From Bacteroidota bacterium (GTDB taxonomy: Bacteria; Bacteroidota; Bacteroidia; Chitinophagales; Saprospiraceae), in contig WGNL01000007.1 of the NCBI GenBank assembly GCA_016124585.1, positions 222,020-286,019 of the forward strand: a DNA stretch of 64,000 bases, written 5' to 3'. Shown one piece after another: positions 44,296 through 52,233 of this stretch (position 1 is the first letter of the stretch; every line of letters starts with the position of its first letter). The translations under genes were made by a program, and so were the position numbers. Below the pieces are notes generated by a model. The model did no database searches and was not told where the DNA came from. It was given only the letters and a program-made list of their open reading frames with translations.

Positions 44296-45588
44296 CTATT
44301 TGCCTTTGTATTTTTGCTGAAATCGACGGTAGAGCATATCCTGTTTGTTGTCCAAATTGATATCCCTGCCTTGAATGAAAGCTCGCTCCACCTTGCTAGT
44401 ACGCATGTCCAGTGCATCTCCCTCGCTGATAAAGAGCGTAGCATCTTTCCCAATTTCGATCGTCCCAACCGTTTTCCCAATTCCAAGAATATCGGCAGTG
44501 CTGCTCGTCAAAGCTTTCACGGCATCTTCGTAAGCCAACCCAAACCCGACTGCTTGCCCGGCTTGATAAGCCAAATTGCGTTGTTTCCAAAAACCTTCGT
44601 GTGCAAAACACCAACGAAGCCCTGCGGCTTGGAGCATGGCCGGGGTTTTGAATGGCTGGTCAATATCTTCGTCTTCCCGGCTAGGAAGTTGTTGGGTAGT
44701 AGCAAAAATAACTGGCACATCATGTTCCTTCAGGAATCCAGTTACCATCCAAGCGTCCCTGCCACCTACGATTGTGGGCTTTAGTTGGAATCGCTCCGCA
44801 AACAATACGGCCTCTTGCATCCCTGTTGCCGAATTGGTATGAAGGAAAAGTTTTTTTGTGCCATCAAAAAGTCCTTGCATTGCCTCGAATCGAAGGTTTT
44901 TTTCAGCTAGTGTAGGATTTTCGCCGTATGCCTTTGCTTGTTTGAAAAAATCTTCCAGTTCCCGTAATTGGTTTGCAAAGTCTTCATTTTTCTCCACTCG
45001 ACCCTCTCGCCAGTTGTACCTTGATGCATTTGGCCAAACCACATGCATCGCAAAATCTGTGGCATACGCAGCATCTTCCCAGTTCCAGGCATCCAGCATT
45101 ACTACACTGGATTGGCCAGGAATCCGTCCCCCAGACGGTGTGATTTCAGCCATTAGAACACCCATTGAGCGTACAGTTGGCGTCACCTCAGAGTCAGTGT
45201 TGTAGGCGATGATGGAACGGATATTGGCATTCATGCTACCTATTTCTGAAGCGTCTTGTGTAGCCCTCACCGCTTCGATTTCTTGTAGACCAAGTTCCGT
45301 ATCTGGGGCAATGAAGCCTGGGTAAACATGCTTCCCAACTGCGTCGATGACCTGATGTCCAGTGAATGCCTTGCCTACAGCCATATTTCCCACAAAAGTG
45401 ATTTTGCCATTTTCAAAAGCGATGTAACTGTTTTCCAGTACCTGCCCGTTGCCTAAATGGGCGGTTGCGTTGGCAATCAAAATCGGCTGTGATTGGGCTG
45501 GGGCAGGCACTGGTACATTCTGAGCCGTTGTTTTCATTATCAAAAAGCTGGCAAGTACCGAAAGGGCAAGGTTGAAATTGAGTTTCAT
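44296..45588 (-). CDS. Secreted amidohydrolase-superfamily protein lacking the HxH metal motif
   Basis: The product of about 430 residues has a signal peptide (LALSVLASFLIMKTTAQ) and an imidazolonepropionase-like fold (ILIANATAHLGNGQVLENSY; VKALTSSTADILGIGKTVGT). Where active members have PGxIDxHxH, this one reads YPGFIAPDTELGLQEIEAV, so the first two metal ligands are missing. Some later histidines remain (LFLHTNSATG; CFAHEGF). It is probably a non-canonical or inactive member, perhaps a partner of an active homologue elsewhere. The start is MKLNF (45588), or one codon earlier. It ends 7 bases from the histidine kinase stop. Confidence 0.85.
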   Translation of the reverse strand: MKLNFNLALSVLASFLIMKTTAQNVPVPAPAQSQPILIANATAHLGNGQVLENSYIAFENGKITFVGNMAVGKAFTGHQVIDAVGKHVYPGFIAPDTELGLQEIEAVRATQDASEIGSMNANIRSIIAYNTDSEVTPTVRSMGVLMAEITPSGGRIPGQSSVVMLDAWNWEDAAYATDFAMHVVWPNASRYNWREGRVEKNEDFANQLRELEDFFKQAKAYGENPTLAEKNLRFEAMQGLFDGTKKLFLHTNSATGMQEAVLFAERFQLKPTIVGGRDAWMVTGFLKEHDVPVIFATTQQLPSREDEDIDQPFKTPAMLQAAGLRWCFAHEGFWKQRNLAYQAGQAVGFGLAYEDAVKALTSSTADILGIGKTVGTIEIGKDATLFISEGDALDMRTSKVERAFIQGRDINLDNKQDMLYRRFQQKYKGK

Positions 45589-45765
45589 CAACTAAGTTTT
45601 AAAATGACTTTTAGCAAAGGTAAAAAAGCTGCGCAAAGGAACTATCCGCATTTGGCTTTTAGCAGAAACTCCTCGAAACCTTGCAACTGAATACAACTAT
45701 TAGCCGTAAAGTTGGTGCATAAAACTACATACCTTCGCCCGACTATTCATCCTTAATTCTACAGT

Positions 45766-48201
45766 ATGAAATTCAGCAACCTACCTTTCGCTTTTACATT
45801 AATTATTGGTTTTCAGGCTTTTGTATCCACTGCGCAGCAAAGCTGGCAACCAGTGCAAGGTGGATTGACCACGCCTTGGACCGACAAAGTGACCTCAGAA
45901 GCTCCTTACCCCGAATATCCACGCCCCACCATGATCCGTCCAGATTGGTTCAGCTTGAATGGACTTTGGAATATTAGCCTTCAAGACCAAGGAACTGGTC
46001 GGCCTCACAAGAGTGGTCAAATCTTAGTGCCCTACCCAGTCGAATCAGCACTCTCTGGCTGTGGCTGGCGCGTAGAGCCCCAGCACGAGCTGATTTACAC
46101 AAAAAGAGCTTTTATCTACAGCCGGTGGAAAGGCCAACGGGTCTTGCTGCACTTTGGTGCGGTAGATTGGCAGACCACGGTTTTTGTAAATGGCAAAAAA
46201 ATAGGTGAGCACAAAGGTGGGTATGATCCGTTTTTCTTCGACATTAGCAATGAGGTCATTTTTGGAACGGAAGCTGAAATTTCTGTCCATGTAACTGATC
46301 CCACAAGTGCTGGTGGCCAAGCGCTTGGAAAACAGACGCTGACACCTGGCGGAATTTACTATACCCCTATCAGTGGCATTTGGCAGTCGGTATGGCTGGA
46401 GCCAGTGCCGCAGGCCTTCATTCGGTCGTACCGTGTTGAGCCAGATATTGAAAAAAGCAGAGCCTTGGTGCGAGTAGAAACGGAAGGTATGCTGGGTGGC
46501 CAAAAAGTGGTTGCCAGCCTGCTGCATGATGGAAGGGCAGTGTCCTCAGCCAGCGGGAAGCCAGGAGCACCGCTGTTGATTTCGGTAAAAGATGGCCATT
46601 TGTGGTCATTGGACGACCCCTTTTTGTATGACATTGAAATTGCCATTGAGGACAACGGCAGAACTGTGGACAAGGTGAAGGGCTATTTTGGCTTGCGCAA
46701 ATCCAGTGTCGGGCCTGACGAAAATGGCGTGACACGCCTCATGCTCAATGACAAACCCATCTTTCAACTCGGCCCACTTGACCAAGGTTTTTGGCCGGAT
46801 GGTCTATACACGGCACCCAATGAAGAAGCTATGGAATACGATATTGAGACACTCAAGTCACTGGGATTCAACATGATACGCAAACATGTGAAGGTAGAAC
46901 CAGAGCGGTGGTATTACCTCTGTGATAAATTGGGGATACTCGTTTGGCAAGATATGCCAAGCGCCGAGCCAAAGACTGAGGAAGATCGGACACAATTTAA
47001 ATGGGAAATGAAGGCGATGGTGGATAACTTGTTCAACCACCCCAGCATCGTGATGTGGGTGCCCTTCAACGAAGGCTGGGGACAACACGAAACGGCTTTT
47101 TATGTTGAAAAACTGCGGGACTGGGACCCTACCCGTATCGTGGACAATGCAAGCGGTTGGACGGATGCTGGCGTCGGAGATGTTCTTGACATCCACGATT
47201 ACCCTGGCCCATCTTCTCCGAAAGTGGTGGATGGACGTGCGGCTGTGCTAGGTGAATTTGGTGGTCTTGGCCTGAACGTGGTGGGTCACCAATGGGCCAA
47301 AGATGGTTGGGGATACCAGCAAATTAGCACGCCAGAAGAATTGTTGAACCGCTATGAATCGCTTTACTGGAAGTTGTTTGAATTGCAAGAAAATGAGGGT
47401 TTGGCTGCTGCCGTTTATACCCAGGTCAGTGACGTAGAAACAGAAAGCAATGGACTGATGACCTACGACAGAAAGGTTTTGAAAATAGACCCAGCGTTGC
47501 TGAAATTGGTTCACCGGGGGCAAATGCCACCAAAGCCAACGACCAACGCCGATATTTTTGTAAAAAAAATGAATGTGTCGCTTCGAACCATAAAGCCTAA
47601 CGCTGTCATTGAATATGCCATTGAAAATGGTAAAGCTCCTCTCAAATGGCAGCGGTTTTCGGAACCAATTCTACTCAAATCCACAACAACTATCGTGACA
47701 CGGGCAGCTTGGCCAGATAGTCTGAAAAGCCATGAGCAGCGTTATGTTTTCACAAAAACCAAAGCCATGAAACCCAAAGGTAAAACGGGTAACCAAGCTG
47801 GGATTTCCGCAAAAGTTTACGAAGGCTCTTGGGATTCGCTTCCGGATTTTTCAGAAATTACCCCAGTCAAAGAATTGGTTGTCAGTGATTTAAGTTTGAA
47901 GCAGGTTGAGAAAAAGGAAGATTTTGGGGTGGTTTACGAAGGCTGGTTGGAAGTGCCAAACATGGGGGCTTACACCTTGCATCTTCGCTCCGACGACGGG
48001 TCACGCCTACAGCTTGATGGTCAATTGGTGATAGACCATGATGGCCTTCACGGGATGAACGATCAGCCCAAAAGTGTGGCTTTGGCCGCTGGGAAACATC
48101 CATTGAAATTAGAGTTTTTCCAGAAAAAGGGCGGAGTAGGATTAGAGTTCTGGCTAGAAGATGCTATGGGCAAGCGGATGGAGGCGAAGCTGGGTCATTG
48201 A
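45766..48201 (+). CDS. Secreted glycoside hydrolase family 2 protein with PA14 domain
   Basis: The 811-residue enzyme has a signal peptide (FTLIIGFQAFVSTAQQ). A GH2 sugar-binding domain (about 45-225; LNGLWNISLQDQGTG) and an immunoglobulin-like domain (about 228-320) follow. The TIM barrel (about 325-590) has the acid/base Glu in WVPFNEGWGQHETAF and the probable nucleophile Glu in VLGEFGGLG. After a short chitobiase-like domain comes a PA14 carbohydrate-binding domain (about 690-805; YTLHLRSDDGSRLQLDGQLV). It cleaves beta-galactosides, beta-glucuronides or similar; specificity cannot be read by eye. It is divergent from the amidohydrolase-like gene. Confidence 0.92.
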   Translation: MKFSNLPFAFTLIIGFQAFVSTAQQSWQPVQGGLTTPWTDKVTSEAPYPEYPRPTMIRPDWFSLNGLWNISLQDQGTGRPHKSGQILVPYPVESALSGCGWRVEPQHELIYTKRAFIYSRWKGQRVLLHFGAVDWQTTVFVNGKKIGEHKGGYDPFFFDISNEVIFGTEAEISVHVTDPTSAGGQALGKQTLTPGGIYYTPISGIWQSVWLEPVPQAFIRSYRVEPDIEKSRALVRVETEGMLGGQKVVASLLHDGRAVSSASGKPGAPLLISVKDGHLWSLDDPFLYDIEIAIEDNGRTVDKVKGYFGLRKSSVGPDENGVTRLMLNDKPIFQLGPLDQGFWPDGLYTAPNEEAMEYDIETLKSLGFNMIRKHVKVEPERWYYLCDKLGILVWQDMPSAEPKTEEDRTQFKWEMKAMVDNLFNHPSIVMWVPFNEGWGQHETAFYVEKLRDWDPTRIVDNASGWTDAGVGDVLDIHDYPGPSSPKVVDGRAAVLGEFGGLGLNVVGHQWAKDGWGYQQISTPEELLNRYESLYWKLFELQENEGLAAAVYTQVSDVETESNGLMTYDRKVLKIDPALLKLVHRGQMPPKPTTNADIFVKKMNVSLRTIKPNAVIEYAIENGKAPLKWQRFSEPILLKSTTTIVTRAAWPDSLKSHEQRYVFTKTKAMKPKGKTGNQAGISAKVYEGSWDSLPDFSEITPVKELVVSDLSLKQVEKKEDFGVVYEGWLEVPNMGAYTLHLRSDDGSRLQLDGQLVIDHDGLHGMNDQPKSVALAAGKHPLKLEFFQKKGGVGLEFWLEDAMGKRMEAKLGH

Positions 48202-48219
48202 GGAATATTAAGGTTTGTA

Positions 48220-48261
48220 AATGAAGATTTACGATAAGTTCCAAAATCGTAAATCTTCATT
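48220..48261. repeat. Perfect 16-bp inverted repeat (ATCGTAAAT word)
   Basis: AATGAAGATTTACGAT at 48220-48235 and its exact reverse complement at 48246-48261 flank a 10-base loop. It lies between the convergent GH2 and DUF3127 genes and may act as a two-way terminator, although neither side has a strong T tract. It shares the TTTACGAT word with 38351-38383. Confidence 0.7.
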
Positions 48262-48273
48262 CAAAATCCACTT

Positions 48274-48639
48274 TTAAAACGGCAGATCCTCGTTCACGTG
48301 TGCAGGTTCGTCGCTTGCCGTTGGAAAGTCATAATCGTTTGAGGCAGGTGGAGGTGCCGCCGCCGCTGTTGCAGCTTTTTCAATTCGCCAAGCATTCAGG
48401 TTGGTGAAATACTTACCCTGCCATTCCCGGCCCCGCAAGTCAAAATGTACTTTTATCTGTTCCCCTTCGCTGTGCGCATCAATGGCAGCACAACGGTCTT
48501 GAGTTAGCTGGAACTTGATGTATTGCGGGTAATTGCCATCTGGGATTTCCAATACAAATTCACGGGCTTGGAATGATTGTGATTTATTTTCCGTGTCATA
48601 TTTGCGGAGGAGCTTTCCCTCTATTTCAAAGCTAGGCAT
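48274..48639 (-). CDS. DUF3127 protein, OB-fold/SSB-like
   Basis: The 121-residue protein is of the DUF3127 family (PF11325). The core is FEIEGKLLRKYDTENKSQSF, REFVLEIPDGNYPQYIKFQL and HFDLRGREWQGKYFTNLNAW. An Ala/Pro-rich linker ends in the acidic tail VNEDLPF. That tail closely mimics the DDDIPF tip through which SSB recruits repair proteins. A single-stranded nucleic-acid role is therefore plausible but inferred. An ATTGTTTGATTG repeat element directly precedes its start. Confidence 0.9.
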   Translation of the reverse strand: MPSFEIEGKLLRKYDTENKSQSFQAREFVLEIPDGNYPQYIKFQLTQDRCAAIDAHSEGEQIKVHFDLRGREWQGKYFTNLNAWRIEKAATAAAAPPPASNDYDFPTASDEPAHVNEDLPF

Positions 48640-48644
48640 GGTGG

Positions 48645-48682
48645 ATTGTTATATTGTTTGATTGTTGAATTGTTTGATTGTC
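48645..48682. repeat. ATTGTTTGATTG tandem repeat upstream of the DUF3127 gene
   Basis: ATTGTTATATTGTTTGATTG and TTGAATTGTTTGATTGTC are about four adjacent copies of the word, beginning six bases upstream of the leftward start codon. The same word builds the hairpin at 20078-20164. Confidence 0.65.
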
Positions 48683-48708
48683 AGATTTTTAGGAAAAAAA
48701 ATGACGCA

Positions 48709-48740
48709 AAAAAACGAAAGACGGAATTGCTCCGTCTTTC
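48709..48740 (-). terminator. Intrinsic terminator of the ArsC-like gene
   Basis: GAAAGACGGA and TCCGTCTTTC form a perfect 10-bp stem with a 5-base loop. Read leftward it is followed by GTTTTTTTGCG. It lies 60 bases beyond the leftward ArsC-like gene. Confidence 0.85.
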
Positions 48741-48799
48741 ATTTCGCCGTCAAAATTAGTGAATCTCAGGCGATTGGAAACAAGGCCAGCGGCAGTTTT

Positions 48800-49183
48800 T
48801 TAAAAAAAGGTGACAGCTTCGCCGGTGGTTAATTTGTAAATATCAGTGGCGCTGCTGCACAGAACGGCCTTGTCGCCCCGCATTGCAATGGGGGCCCTCA
48901 GGAGGGAAGGGTTGTGCATGATAACATTAAGCCAGTCTTCATCATTGAATTTCCGACCACGTATGTTTTGCTGGTAGTAGGGATGGGATTTGTCCATCAA
49001 GTCTCTTGGCCGCAGGTTGAGAGCACTTATAATTTGCTGCCAACTGGTACCTGTGGAAGGGGCTTGCTCAAAAGCAAATGTTCGGATATAGGGTGCCAAA
49101 CTTTGTGCATGAGCAACCGTTTTGCGATCGTTGCTGGAAGTGGGGTTGTAATAAATGAGAATTTCTCTTTGGTGTGTCTTCAT
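48800..49183 (-). CDS. ArsC/Spx-family protein lacking the active-site cysteine
   Basis: The 127-residue thioredoxin-fold protein has the ArsC layout. The N-terminal strand and loop is EILIYYNPTSSNDRKTVAHA, aligning with the usual YxNPxCSxSR, so the redox Cys is Ser. Later come LRPRDLMDKSHPYYQQNI and HNPSLLRAPIAMRGDKAVLC, matching the arsenate-binding C-terminal segment. Without the Cys it cannot act as a classical arsenate reductase. It may be a regulator, like Spx-type adaptors. The call is secure at the fold level only. Confidence 0.8.
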   Translation of the reverse strand: MKTHQREILIYYNPTSSNDRKTVAHAQSLAPYIRTFAFEQAPSTGTSWQQIISALNLRPRDLMDKSHPYYQQNIRGRKFNDEDWLNVIMHNPSLLRAPIAMRGDKAVLCSSATDIYKLTTGEAVTFF

Positions 49184-49408
49184 GCTAAATCGTTTTGGAG
49201 ATGAAATAAAATAACGGCCTAAGTTAAGGAAAATAATCAGTAGTTGGTAGATTTTTTAATCTAATATGCTGATTTTTTGATTTTTTGCCCAATGTAATTG
49301 GTGTAAAATTCTTTGGAATGCTTTTTTTGTTTTGATGATGCCTCAAAAGGCTCTAAAGTTGATTCCCTTGCTTTTTGCCATATTTGCCCTCGAAATTTTC
49401 ATCAAATT

Positions 49409-49705
49409 ATGATAAACCTTACCAAGCACTCCCTTCAAAAATTGGAGGTACTTTTTCAGGAACTTGGCTATGTAATCCGTTATGAAAAAGGCAATTTCAA
49501 CTCGGGATACTGCATCGTAGAAGACCGCAACATTGTGATAATCAACAAGTTCTTTGAAACGGAATCCCGGATAAACACTTTGCTTGACATCTTGCAAAAC
49601 GTGGAATTTGACGCTGGGGTGTTGAGTGAGAAATCAGCTAAATTTTACCAACGAGTGCTCGTGCACGGGGAGGCGGAACAGGAGGAAGTGGAAGAGCAGC
49701 AATGA
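49409..49705 (+). CDS. Small conserved-looking hypothetical protein
   Basis: The 98-residue product begins MINLTKHSLQKLEVLFQELG and continues YEKGNFNSGYCIVEDRNIVI with NKFFETESRINTLLDILQNV. The tail is acidic and Glu/Gln-rich. It is alpha/beta and soluble. I recognise the type as a short protein common in Bacteroidota but cannot give a function. ATG at 49409 follows ATCAAATT; an open frame extends upstream to 49313 but reads like non-coding sequence. It is followed 42 bases later by the dihydroorotase homologue. Confidence 0.7.
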   Translation: MINLTKHSLQKLEVLFQELGYVIRYEKGNFNSGYCIVEDRNIVIINKFFETESRINTLLDILQNVEFDAGVLSEKSAKFYQRVLVHGEAEQEEVEEQQ

Positions 49706-49747
49706 TTTCTCCAATCGCCAACCTATTTTTACGGCCAAATCTCATCC

Positions 49748-51019
49748 ATGGAATTACTCATCAAGAATGTCATTTTGGTTCAACCCGGTGCAAAACAACT
49801 TGGGGCCCCCACTGATATTTTCTTAAAAAACGGCAAGATTGATTCGATAGGTCAAGCTTTGGACGTGGACGGTGTCTTGATATTTGAGGCGGATGGAGCC
49901 TGTGTTTCTCCCGGTTGGCTCGACCTTGGCACTTTGGTTGGTGACCCAGGTTTTGAGCATCGAGAAGATTTCAAATCCGTGGGAAAAGCGGCAGCAGCAG
50001 GAGGCTTCACCGCCATTGCCTGTTTACCAAACACGGCGCCAGCTACACATTCCAAGTCGGAAGTTCAATATGTGCGCAGCCGTTCGGAACAAAGCATCGT
50101 TGATTTTTTGCCCATCGGAGCGGTATCGCATGACTGTGCTGGCAAGGACATCACAGAAATGTACGACATGCAAGCTGCAGGCGCTATTGCATTTTCCGAC
50201 GGTAAAAAATCTGTGCAGGATAGCGGGCTAATGCTTCGTGCATTACAGTATGTCAAGCCATTCGATGGGGTGGTTCTGAATCGGCCTCACGACAAGACAA
50301 TGGCGCCCAGTGGACAAATGCACGAGGGCTTGATGAGTACCTCTCTGGGAATGAAAGGGATTCCAGCACTTGCCGAAGAACTGATGTTACGAAGGGATAT
50401 TTACCTGACCGAATATACGGGTTCCCGTTTTCATGCCTTCAATATCTCCACCGCTGGTTCCGTGGAATTGGTTCGGGAGGCCAAGGCTCGTGGCCTTCAA
50501 GTCACTGCATCAGTAGCGGCCATGAACCTGACTTGCGACGACCACCTCCTCCATGATTTTGACCCAAATTTCAAAGTGATACCCCCCATTCGTGAGTTGG
50601 CTGACATGGAAGCTCTGCGGGCTGGGCTTGTTGATGGCACCATCGATTGCATCACTTCTAACCATACCCCGCTTGACCCTGAAGCAAAAAACTTGGAGTT
50701 CCCGTTTGCCGATTTTGGGGCAATTGGGCTGGAAACGGCCTTCGGGCTGAGCTGGATGCATTTGTCCAATTCCATGACGATTCATCAATTGGTGCAGCAT
50801 TTGGCGGTTTTGCCCCGCATAATTTTGAATTTGCCTGTAGAAAAAATTGAAGTGGGGGCATCAGCGAACTTGACCATTTTTGACCCAAAATCTGAATGGA
50901 CTTTTGCACCACAAAATATTTTTTCAAAGTCGAAGAATACACCTTTTATAGGTTGGCGCTTGAAGGGAAAAGTGCTGGGCGTGGTGAACAAGGGACGGTT
51001 TTGGGCACAACCCAACTAA
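49748..51019 (+). CDS. Dihydroorotase homologue lacking zinc ligands (PyrC'/PyrX-like)
   Basis: The 423-residue amidohydrolase-fold protein keeps the dihydroorotase backbone: DPGFEHREDFKSVGKAAAAG, GFTAIACLPNTAP, STAGSVELVREAK and VDGTIDCITSNHTPLDPEAK. The first metal motif DxHxR reads DLGTLVGDPG, so both histidines are gone. The late catalytic Asp (TDHAP in active enzymes) is Asn (SNHTP). Zinc-site-less homologues are known in other bacteria and act as structural partners of aspartate transcarbamoylase. Catalysis is unlikely. No pyrB is in the window. Confidence 0.88.
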   Translation: MELLIKNVILVQPGAKQLGAPTDIFLKNGKIDSIGQALDVDGVLIFEADGACVSPGWLDLGTLVGDPGFEHREDFKSVGKAAAAGGFTAIACLPNTAPATHSKSEVQYVRSRSEQSIVDFLPIGAVSHDCAGKDITEMYDMQAAGAIAFSDGKKSVQDSGLMLRALQYVKPFDGVVLNRPHDKTMAPSGQMHEGLMSTSLGMKGIPALAEELMLRRDIYLTEYTGSRFHAFNISTAGSVELVREAKARGLQVTASVAAMNLTCDDHLLHDFDPNFKVIPPIRELADMEALRAGLVDGTIDCITSNHTPLDPEAKNLEFPFADFGAIGLETAFGLSWMHLSNSMTIHQLVQHLAVLPRIILNLPVEKIEVGASANLTIFDPKSEWTFAPQNIFSKSKNTPFIGWRLKGKVLGVVNKGRFWAQPN

Positions 51020-51123
51020 GGTTTTCATAAAGTAATACCCAATTTTGTCTAAAAAAAGCAAGCCTTAATAGTTGGCAGGCTATCTTTCCGCCTATTCTTT
51101 CACCTTAATAAAAACAAAACGTT

Positions 51124-51681
51124 ATGACTTCTTTAGACGATCCTCGTGGAATTGTAGACCCAGCAAGTGTATCTGTTTGGCCCACAGCAATCCGGTATGG
51201 TGGTTTGGTTAGCCTTATTTTGATTGTGATTGGCTTGGTAATGTACCTTGCAGGCATGAGTGACCCAGCTAACCCAAGTCCTGCTTCACAGGCTATCAGC
51301 TGCTTGAATTATATTATCATCATTGCGGCAGTGGTAATGGCCGTGAAAGCACATCGGGACAAAGACCTCAACGGATACATAACTTTGGGCAGGGCCATGG
51401 GCGTGGGAACAGCTACTTCGCTTGTTATTGGTGCTATCAGCGCAGTTTGGACAATTATTTTCATGACCCTTGTTTTTCCAGATATGGCTGATGCCATAAA
51501 AGACGCTGCAATGGAAAAAGCGCAGCCGGGGCAGGAGGAAATGACTGAAAAAATGGTTGGAATATTTTCCAATCCTTTCATCGTTGGCGTATTTGTACTG
51601 CTAGGAACTGTTTTTATTGGTTTTATCACAGCGCTTATCGCAGGCGCTATCATGAAAAAAGATCCAGCCCCTATTGCTTAA
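51124..51681 (+). CDS. DUF4199 membrane protein (first of two)
   Basis: The 185-residue protein has four membrane helices (about 28-46, LVSLILIVIGLVMYLAG; 60-76, YIIIIAAVVMAV; 95-118; 155-178) and a short acidic loop before the last. It matches DUF4199 by layout: the conserved AHRDKDLNGYITLGRAMGVG lies between helices 2 and 3. The function is unknown. The next gene is a shorter relative 15 bases later, so the pair is one operon and probably interacts. Confidence 0.85.
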   Translation: MTSLDDPRGIVDPASVSVWPTAIRYGGLVSLILIVIGLVMYLAGMSDPANPSPASQAISCLNYIIIIAAVVMAVKAHRDKDLNGYITLGRAMGVGTATSLVIGAISAVWTIIFMTLVFPDMADAIKDAAMEKAQPGQEEMTEKMVGIFSNPFIVGVFVLLGTVFIGFITALIAGAIMKKDPAPIA

Positions 51682-51696
51682 GACAAAACAACTTCT

Positions 51697-52146
51697 ATGC
51701 AACAAACCGCAGTAAAATACGGTATAATTACAGGTACAGCCATCGTGCTGTACCTGTTTGTTTTTCACCTGATCGACAGGGAATTGGTGCTGAATCCATT
51801 GGTATATTGGAGCCCAATATTAGTATCAGTGGTGGCCATGAGAATGGTGGTGAAAAGGGAACGTGAAGAAAACGGCGGAAAAATTGCGCAGCGGGAAGCA
51901 CTTAAACATGCCTTTTTGACCTACGTAGTAGCCTATCTGATTTTCTCCGTTTTCATTTTTGCACTTTTCAATTTTATTGATCCCAGCCTTGTAGAATTGC
52001 AGAAAAAGGCCATGCTGGATGCAGGTCGGAAAATTGAAGGGTTGGATTTCACCATGACCATAGGCAAGGTTTTGTTTCAATACGCCTACATGTTGATTCC
52101 TGGCTTTTTCCTTTCCTATATGGTGGCCAGTTTTATGAAAAAATAA
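51697..52146 (+). CDS. DUF4199 membrane protein (second of two)
   Basis: The 149-residue protein has the same four-helix plan as its neighbour. The diagnostic inter-helix segment is REENGGKIAQREALKHAFLT, followed by VVAYLIFSVFIFALFNFIDP. The last helix is YMLIPGFFLSYMVASFM. It is probably a divergent paralogue. A strong 24-bp inverted repeat follows its stop, before the glycosyltransferase gene. Confidence 0.82.
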   Translation: MQQTAVKYGIITGTAIVLYLFVFHLIDRELVLNPLVYWSPILVSVVAMRMVVKREREENGGKIAQREALKHAFLTYVVAYLIFSVFIFALFNFIDPSLVELQKKAMLDAGRKIEGLDFTMTIGKVLFQYAYMLIPGFFLSYMVASFMKK

Positions 52147-52163
52147 GAAAGAATGCAGTTAGC

Positions 52164-52225
52164 CAGTTGGCAGTTGGCAGTCAGTGGTGACTGTTACCCC
52201 GCCACTGACTGCCAACTGCCAACTG
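52164..52225. repeat. Perfect 24-bp inverted repeat (CAGTTGGCAGT word)
   Basis: The arm 52164-52187 (three CAGTTGGCAGT-type units ending TCAGTGG) is the exact reverse complement of 52202-52225, with a 14-base loop. It fills the gap between the DUF4199 gene and the glycosyltransferase gene and ends eight bases before the latter's start. No T tract follows, so it is not a typical terminator. Confidence 0.85.
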
Positions 52226-52233
52226 TCGAACGA

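Noticed and set aside
52153..52233. Longer N-terminus for the family 2 glycosyltransferase
   Set aside because: The extra residues would be encoded by the perfect inverted repeat, while the conserved domain begins at MDLSIVVPLF.
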